Source of the DNA: Apostichopus japonicus
Taxonomy: Eukaryota > Echinodermata > Holothuroidea > Aspidochirotida > Stichopodidae
Assembly: GCF_037975245.1 (NCBI RefSeq)
Contig: NC_092581.1
Span: 13,481,303 to 13,545,302, forward strand
Length of the DNA: 64,000 nt
Direction of reading: 5' to 3'
Shown here: positions 59,417-64,000 of the stretch, piece by piece
Layout of the letters: every line of letters starts with the position of its first letter
Numbering within the stretch: position 1 is the first letter of the stretch
Position numbers and translations under genes: made by a program
The notes under the pieces: generated by a model
What the model saw: the letters and a program-made list of their open reading frames with translations, nothing else
Database searches by the model: none
What the model was told of the DNA's origin: nothing

Positions 59417-59572
59417 CGTGAGTACAAGTTTTAAGTCGTTCCGTCTTCCTTTTAGGAATTTTGTAACCATGGTCAGGTATATAGGCCTACTAATACTATA
59501 TATTACTATCGGCTAAACATATTTGAAAGTATTTCAAGTCTCATTATTTGATAAGACCCAAATTACAGTTAT

Positions 59573-59824
59573 CAAGGGCGTAGGAACCGGGGGCTGGGGG
59601 CGCCAGCCCCCCAGTGAAAAATATGGGGGCGGAAGTATCATTCCGCCCCCCCCCCCCCCGCTCCGCAAGTCAGAAAACCCCTTTTTCATTTCCAAATGAG
59701 AAAAAAATCTCATTTGAAGCACCAAATTGCATCTAAGGCCAGGTGAAAATGCAAAATTCTTTACAAAATGGAGTGGGTGTTGAAGTGTGCTATATTGCAC
59801 CAAATTGCATCTGAGGCCACCTGG
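59573..59824 (-). mobile_element. Truncated inverted copy of the 361-bp hAT-type MITE
   Basis: Matches 27337-27581 in reverse, starting CAAGGGCGTAGGAACC. It lacks the other 116 bp, including one terminus. Confidence 0.88.
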
Positions 59825-60354
59825 TTAGATTGGAGTAAGAATGTTCATGTTGGTAGTTTTGTACAAGACCTTGCCACAATAGTTAGAAATATATATCCTT
59901 TCTTGGACTTGATATTCATCGGCCTTCTAAGGTTTGAACAATAATGCAAACGAGTTTTACGAAGTCATCATATAGTTCGCGACAGTACAAATCGTCTAAA
60001 ACGTCACCAATATTATCATATACTTACTCGATTCCGTGCTTATAAAATGAGCTGGTTTACAAACCCTTCCTTATCCCGTTCTTTCTTCCATTTCATTGTC
60101 CCAATTTTGACTCTCCCATAGTTAGAAACTATCATCCCTCTGTATTTCAGTACATTTATTTCGCAGATCGTGAACAAGGCAATGCAGTCTTGACAGACTT
60201 TGTTTATCTGCGCAAGCAGTCTGCGCATCTAGCAACCTGTTCTTGTGTTTTATAGTCACTGAACTAAAATAACGTTCAGTGGTTTTGGTGTGAACGCCGG
60301 TTAAAGTTCCTTCCTAGTTCTCGAAACCATTGTAATACCTTTACAAAGAATAAA
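59825..60354 (+). promoter_or_regulatory. MYCBP upstream region / 5' UTR
   Basis: Non-repetitive sequence before the MYCBP start codon. No TATA box or clear factor sites are seen. Confidence 0.3.
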
Positions 60355-63130
60355 ATGGCATCTTTTCGGGTGAGGAATATTCTATCTGTATTCATAATGT
60401 CTTTTTATGTTGAACCTAAATTGTTAATTGGTGTCATGTTTGAAGTATTCTTGTTATGACATGAGCTTGGAGCTTAGGCTGCCAGGGTGGAGTTTGTTTT
60501 AAACGTTAGGCTAACGAGCATGAATTTGTAATGCAAAACTTCAATTTCATACAGCCTGACCTACAGTAGGCTACAGTACATGGAATAGATTGGATAAACT
60601 TAACAAGATAATATCAAACAGACTTGCCAAGACTGGTTTCCATCTGCGATGGGAATTTAATTCTGGCATAGGCCTAGGCATAAGGAAAAGTTCTCAATAC
60701 TGTTTTAATCCATTACAGGTATGTGCTGATCAAATTGTGGGTTTTTATAGCTTTTAACACCCTCTGCCCAATTTTGCACACATGATGTATTTTTGGCATT
60801 TTGAAACCCTACTCCCTAAAAATAACCAAAACTACCTCACCATAATACCACTACTCTCTGGGACCTGATCTGTCTGGGCTTAGAGACTCAGAGCATAGCA
60901 AACAGCATCCAGAGTCAATGGATGTATACTTATACATTAGATTATCAACCAATGTGTCAATTTTGAGGTATGAATGATCAAGACACGGCGGACATTATGT
61001 GGTCAGATTCTGCTCAATTGTACGTTGTGTAGGCTGCAGATCAATAAATATTTTGACATCATTATATTTCTGAAGAACTACACATGAAAAATGCATACAG
61101 TTGAGTGATTTGTAATTTTCCTTGATGGACAACTTTGATCAATTATGTGATGATCTCAAGCTATTATATTCCTTGTGAAGCTGCGAACAGTGTAATCTAG
61201 CTAAGTGGTACATGTTTTCAATGTTTACTGCAATTTTCAATTCCGAAATTGCAATTTTTTTAGCATTTTCTTTTAAAAAATTGAACTGCAGCTGGAGCGC
61301 ATGCAGCTATTAATATAACACTAATTTACACAGACACGAGAAGCAGATGACAGGATTCTTTGCTCCTTAGCAACACAAGACTCCTTGCCGTTTTTGCATG
61401 TATATATACATGTAAAACAGCCGTGTATGATATGATAAGACTCTGACAGTAGCCAGGGTTTATACAGATCAAATTGTTTTGAGACAGAAAATAAATCTTA
61501 ACAATGTTATCATCCAAACCTAGCAATTATTCTCCTAAGTACCTGTCATAGTGGCGTTCTGTTGTCTACGGAGTGCTCATCTCTTCGAACTGACAACTGG
61601 TTAATTATACATGTGTAAGTAACACCTGGGTGCACAACACATGACCCTCCATGGTTGGCATGTTTTCATACTAAGGAGTGAATCCCTCCAGGTCATCTTA
61701 AATTCGATGAGCTGGAAAGGTAGCCTATACTATAGCAAAACAAAAGTTAACATCGCCAAAAAATGGCTGATCGCTATCATCTATTCAAATTGGAATCATA
61801 CCTGTGGTTTGTCAGAAATTCAACATGGTTCCTGATTTGGGAATGAAAGTTCTAATCTTGATGCTATGCTAGAAAAAGAATGATTTGGCCTGCTAGGGCC
61901 TCACATGAGGCTAGAATGAACTTCTGATGGTAGGTTGGCTAAGGGCTAAGAATGATAAGAGTTGGACTTCTGCGATTAGGTTACTACAATTACTGTACTA
62001 CTGTACTAGTTATTTTGTCTTGATTTATCAGATTAGTTTTTATTCCTACCCATAACAGTATTTAAATCCCTGAAACTGAAATCTTAGTCGATGAAATCAC
62101 AGAGGTGTGTGTAATTTCTATAGTTGTGTGCATAGCCAGTGCATATGGTAGAAAGTGCATAAACAAGTGGCCACACTATGTCATGGTATTTTAATATCGA
62201 TAAGAAGTTGGGTTATTTATTGGCTACTTTTTTGTCGGACAAAATCATGTGATATCACCTAATTTCAGTTATTTGTCAAATATAGATTAAACTAATGTTT
62301 GAATTTAAGTTCCAGTCTTCATTTCAGTCACACAAAATATTATGTCAGTTTTTTGGTTTACACAAGACAGTGAATATTTGGATAATTGTTTTAGGCCCTA
62401 GACCACCAATCAGTAGCATTTGCAACTAGTTTTCTAAAAAAAATTGACTAAAGTCGAACTGTGGTTCTGTGAATGGTGTTTGATCGAAATTTCAGGAAAT
62501 GTTACCGGTACCATCTATTTTGTTTGGTGATAAGGATATGTCTTCCTGATTCACTACGATTTTGACCATGTAAAAAGGAGGGAAGTGTAGTGTGTAGGCT
62601 TCATAGTCCATACGACTTATTTTAGGCTTGAAAAAGTCTGGAATTTCATTTGTTTAAAAGTGTGGGAACCATATATAGCTTTGGCTGAAGTTTCCCCACT
62701 CTGCATCCATGCAACCACTTGAAGATATTAGTGGTGGACTTTTTGATTGTTTTCAACATTCACATGAGCCAAAAGTTACAAAAGCACCTCTGTTTAAAGT
62801 GCTGCTCTCCACTTCACATCGAAGCATCCACTTTAATCTAAATCTTGACCAGTCAGGGTTGCTATACTTGCCAAAGTACTGTAGGCCACATTTGCTTAAA
62901 TATTTGCGAAACCAACCAACAATGATCTTTGAAAAAGAATTCTCCATTTCAATACAGGAATATTAAGATTTAAGAGTAGTTAGTAACAAATTAGTCCTTT
63001 TTTTCCAGCCCGCAGATTCAAAGAGAGAAGAATTTAGAAAGTATCTGGAAAAAGCTGGTGTACTTGAAGCATTGACTAAGATCTTGGTGGCCTTATATGA
63101 AGAACCTGAGAAGCCTAATGATGCATTAGA
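60355..63130 (+). CDS. MYCBP: c-Myc-binding protein, first two coding exons (partial)
   Basis: Small coiled-coil protein (about 103 residues in human) that binds the MYC N-terminus and A-kinase anchoring proteins, and is found in testis and cilia-associated complexes (family knowledge). Exon 1 is 60355-60369 (MASFR, then gtgagg); exon 2 is 63009-63130, after ttttccag, reading PADSKREEFRKYLEKAGV, LEALTKILVALYEEPEKP and NDAL. Human has AADSKREQFRRYLEKSGV at the same place. The split after ALD/E in phase 2 matches the human gene's intron position. The donor gtatcc is weak. The remaining coiled-coil exons lie beyond the window. The 2.6-kb intron holds no recognised element. Confidence 0.93.
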
Positions 63131-63289
63131 GTATCCTTTTAGTATATAACATACCAACACAAAAACTTGTCAATTTTTGTTTTGTTGAATTTAATGCACT
63201 TGTCTATTCTCAACAACAGGATCGCTGTGTACTATAGGCCTTTTGTATTCATTGGAGTTTTTGTTTGTTTGTGTATGTAGGTATCTATG

Positions 63290-63370
63290 TATATATATAT
63301 TTATATATTTATATATACAGTATATATATATATATATATATATTAATGATATTAAATATATATATATATT
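63290..63370. repeat. TA-rich microsatellite (MYCBP intron 2)
   Basis: Interrupted TA run beginning 160 bp after exon 2. Confidence 0.85.
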
Positions 63371-63371
63371 A

Positions 63372-64000
63372 GTGTTTGCACGGGTTATCCGGGTACCCGC
63401 CCGATGCGATACTACCCGGTTCATATTACCCAAATCCTACTCAAAGTGTGATTTAAAAAAAAAAAATTGGCAAACCGACGATTAGGCAGATTTCCCATTG
63501 GCTTAGTGTGGTGTAAGGCTACCATGTGGTCGAAGATAACAGCAATAACGAAGGTACACGCCTGACGCGATACTACCCGGTTCCTAATTTATTACCCGAA
63601 TCCTACGCAAAGTGTGATTTTTTTTTTTTTAAATTATTGCAAACCGATGGTTAGGCAGATTACCCATTGACTTAGTGTGGTGTTACGAAAGTATTCCATG
63701 GATATCTTATAACTGCGTCACAATTTCAGCGAATAAACAGATGGTTAGGCTTAGCTAGATTTTTCATTGACATAGTGTGGTGTTAGGCTACCATGTGGAA
63801 GAAATTATTATTTATTCATTCGTTTATTTCATAGAAGGAAAGGCTGACAAGGAATTTTACGAGATGTTTATGGATTATAGACGGGATAACTAAAAAATAA
63901 TAACAGCAAGTGGCAACTAAAAAATAATAACAGCAAGTGGCATTTTACTAATCGTTTATTCCAAATGCGATCAAATTTCGCGTATCGCGCAATCTCGCGG
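63372..64000. mobile_element. DNA-element fragment related to 16398-17892
   Basis: Units around 63480, 63650 and 63760 (cccattggcttagtgtgg, cccattgacttagtgtgg, ttcattgacatagtgtgg) are inverted matches to the internal tandem units of the hAT-type element in RBBP4 intron 10, including gcgaataaacagatggttagg. It continues past the window end, so its terminus is not seen. Confidence 0.7.

Noticed and set aside
62709-62966. 85-residue plus-strand frame just before MYCBP exon 2
   Set aside because: No family resemblance, no splice signals, and MYCBP exon 1 joins exon 2 without it; probably chance.

Overview
This is animal nuclear DNA, most likely from a marine invertebrate deuterostome. The proteins sit very close to vertebrate orthologues, introns have GT-AG borders, and noncoding sequence is AT-rich and full of microsatellites and small DNA transposons. 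My best guess is an echinoderm (possibly a sea cucumber); the placement is inference from protein similarity and repeat style. There are no bacterial-type operons, CRISPR arrays or phage.

Five genes can be read. (1) RBBP4, plus strand, 4792-20527: twelve coding exons giving a complete 428-residue histone-binding WD40 protein. (2) A betaine-homocysteine methyltransferase-like gene, plus strand, 33388-36741: six exons; a short upstream coding exon is probably unseen. (3) An alpha-tubulin of standard type, minus strand, 45404-37609: four exons, 453 residues. (4) A second, divergent alpha-tubulin, plus strand, 51248-55655: three exons, 451 residues, without the lysine-40 acetylation site. (5) The first two coding exons of MYCBP, plus strand, 60355-63130, running out of the window. 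The BHMT-like gene and tubulin 1 converge tail to tail; the two tubulins are head to head about 5.8 kb apart.

The rest is mostly mobile DNA. Positions 1-4500 hold two decayed LINE reverse-transcriptase pieces and a tRNA-headed SINE. The RBBP4 introns hold a 5'-truncated RTE-like LINE with a 12-bp target duplication, an 18-copy 73-bp minisatellite, a 38-bp minisatellite, and hAT-type elements nested inside each other (outer copy flanked by CCCCTTAC, inner copy by CATTGCAA). Beyond RBBP4 lie two more tandem arrays, a tRNA-like sequence, a hAT transposase remnant and a 361-bp hAT-type MITE with an exact 8-bp duplication. Positions 28706-32766 are a 4.06-kb element with two equal 833-bp inverted arms flanked by TTAA; it carries remnants of a gene with a P2X7-type intracellular domain and, separately, a broken THAP domain. 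Smaller TTAA-flanked MITEs lie downstream of RBBP4, in a BHMT-like intron and in a tubulin intron. Positions 57053-58560 show a second hAT-in-hAT nest.

Functionally the genes are unrelated housekeeping or cytoskeletal loci: chromatin assembly, one-carbon/methionine metabolism, microtubules, and a MYC/AKAP-associated protein. The most unusual signal is the palindromic TTAA element and its P2X7-domain cargo.
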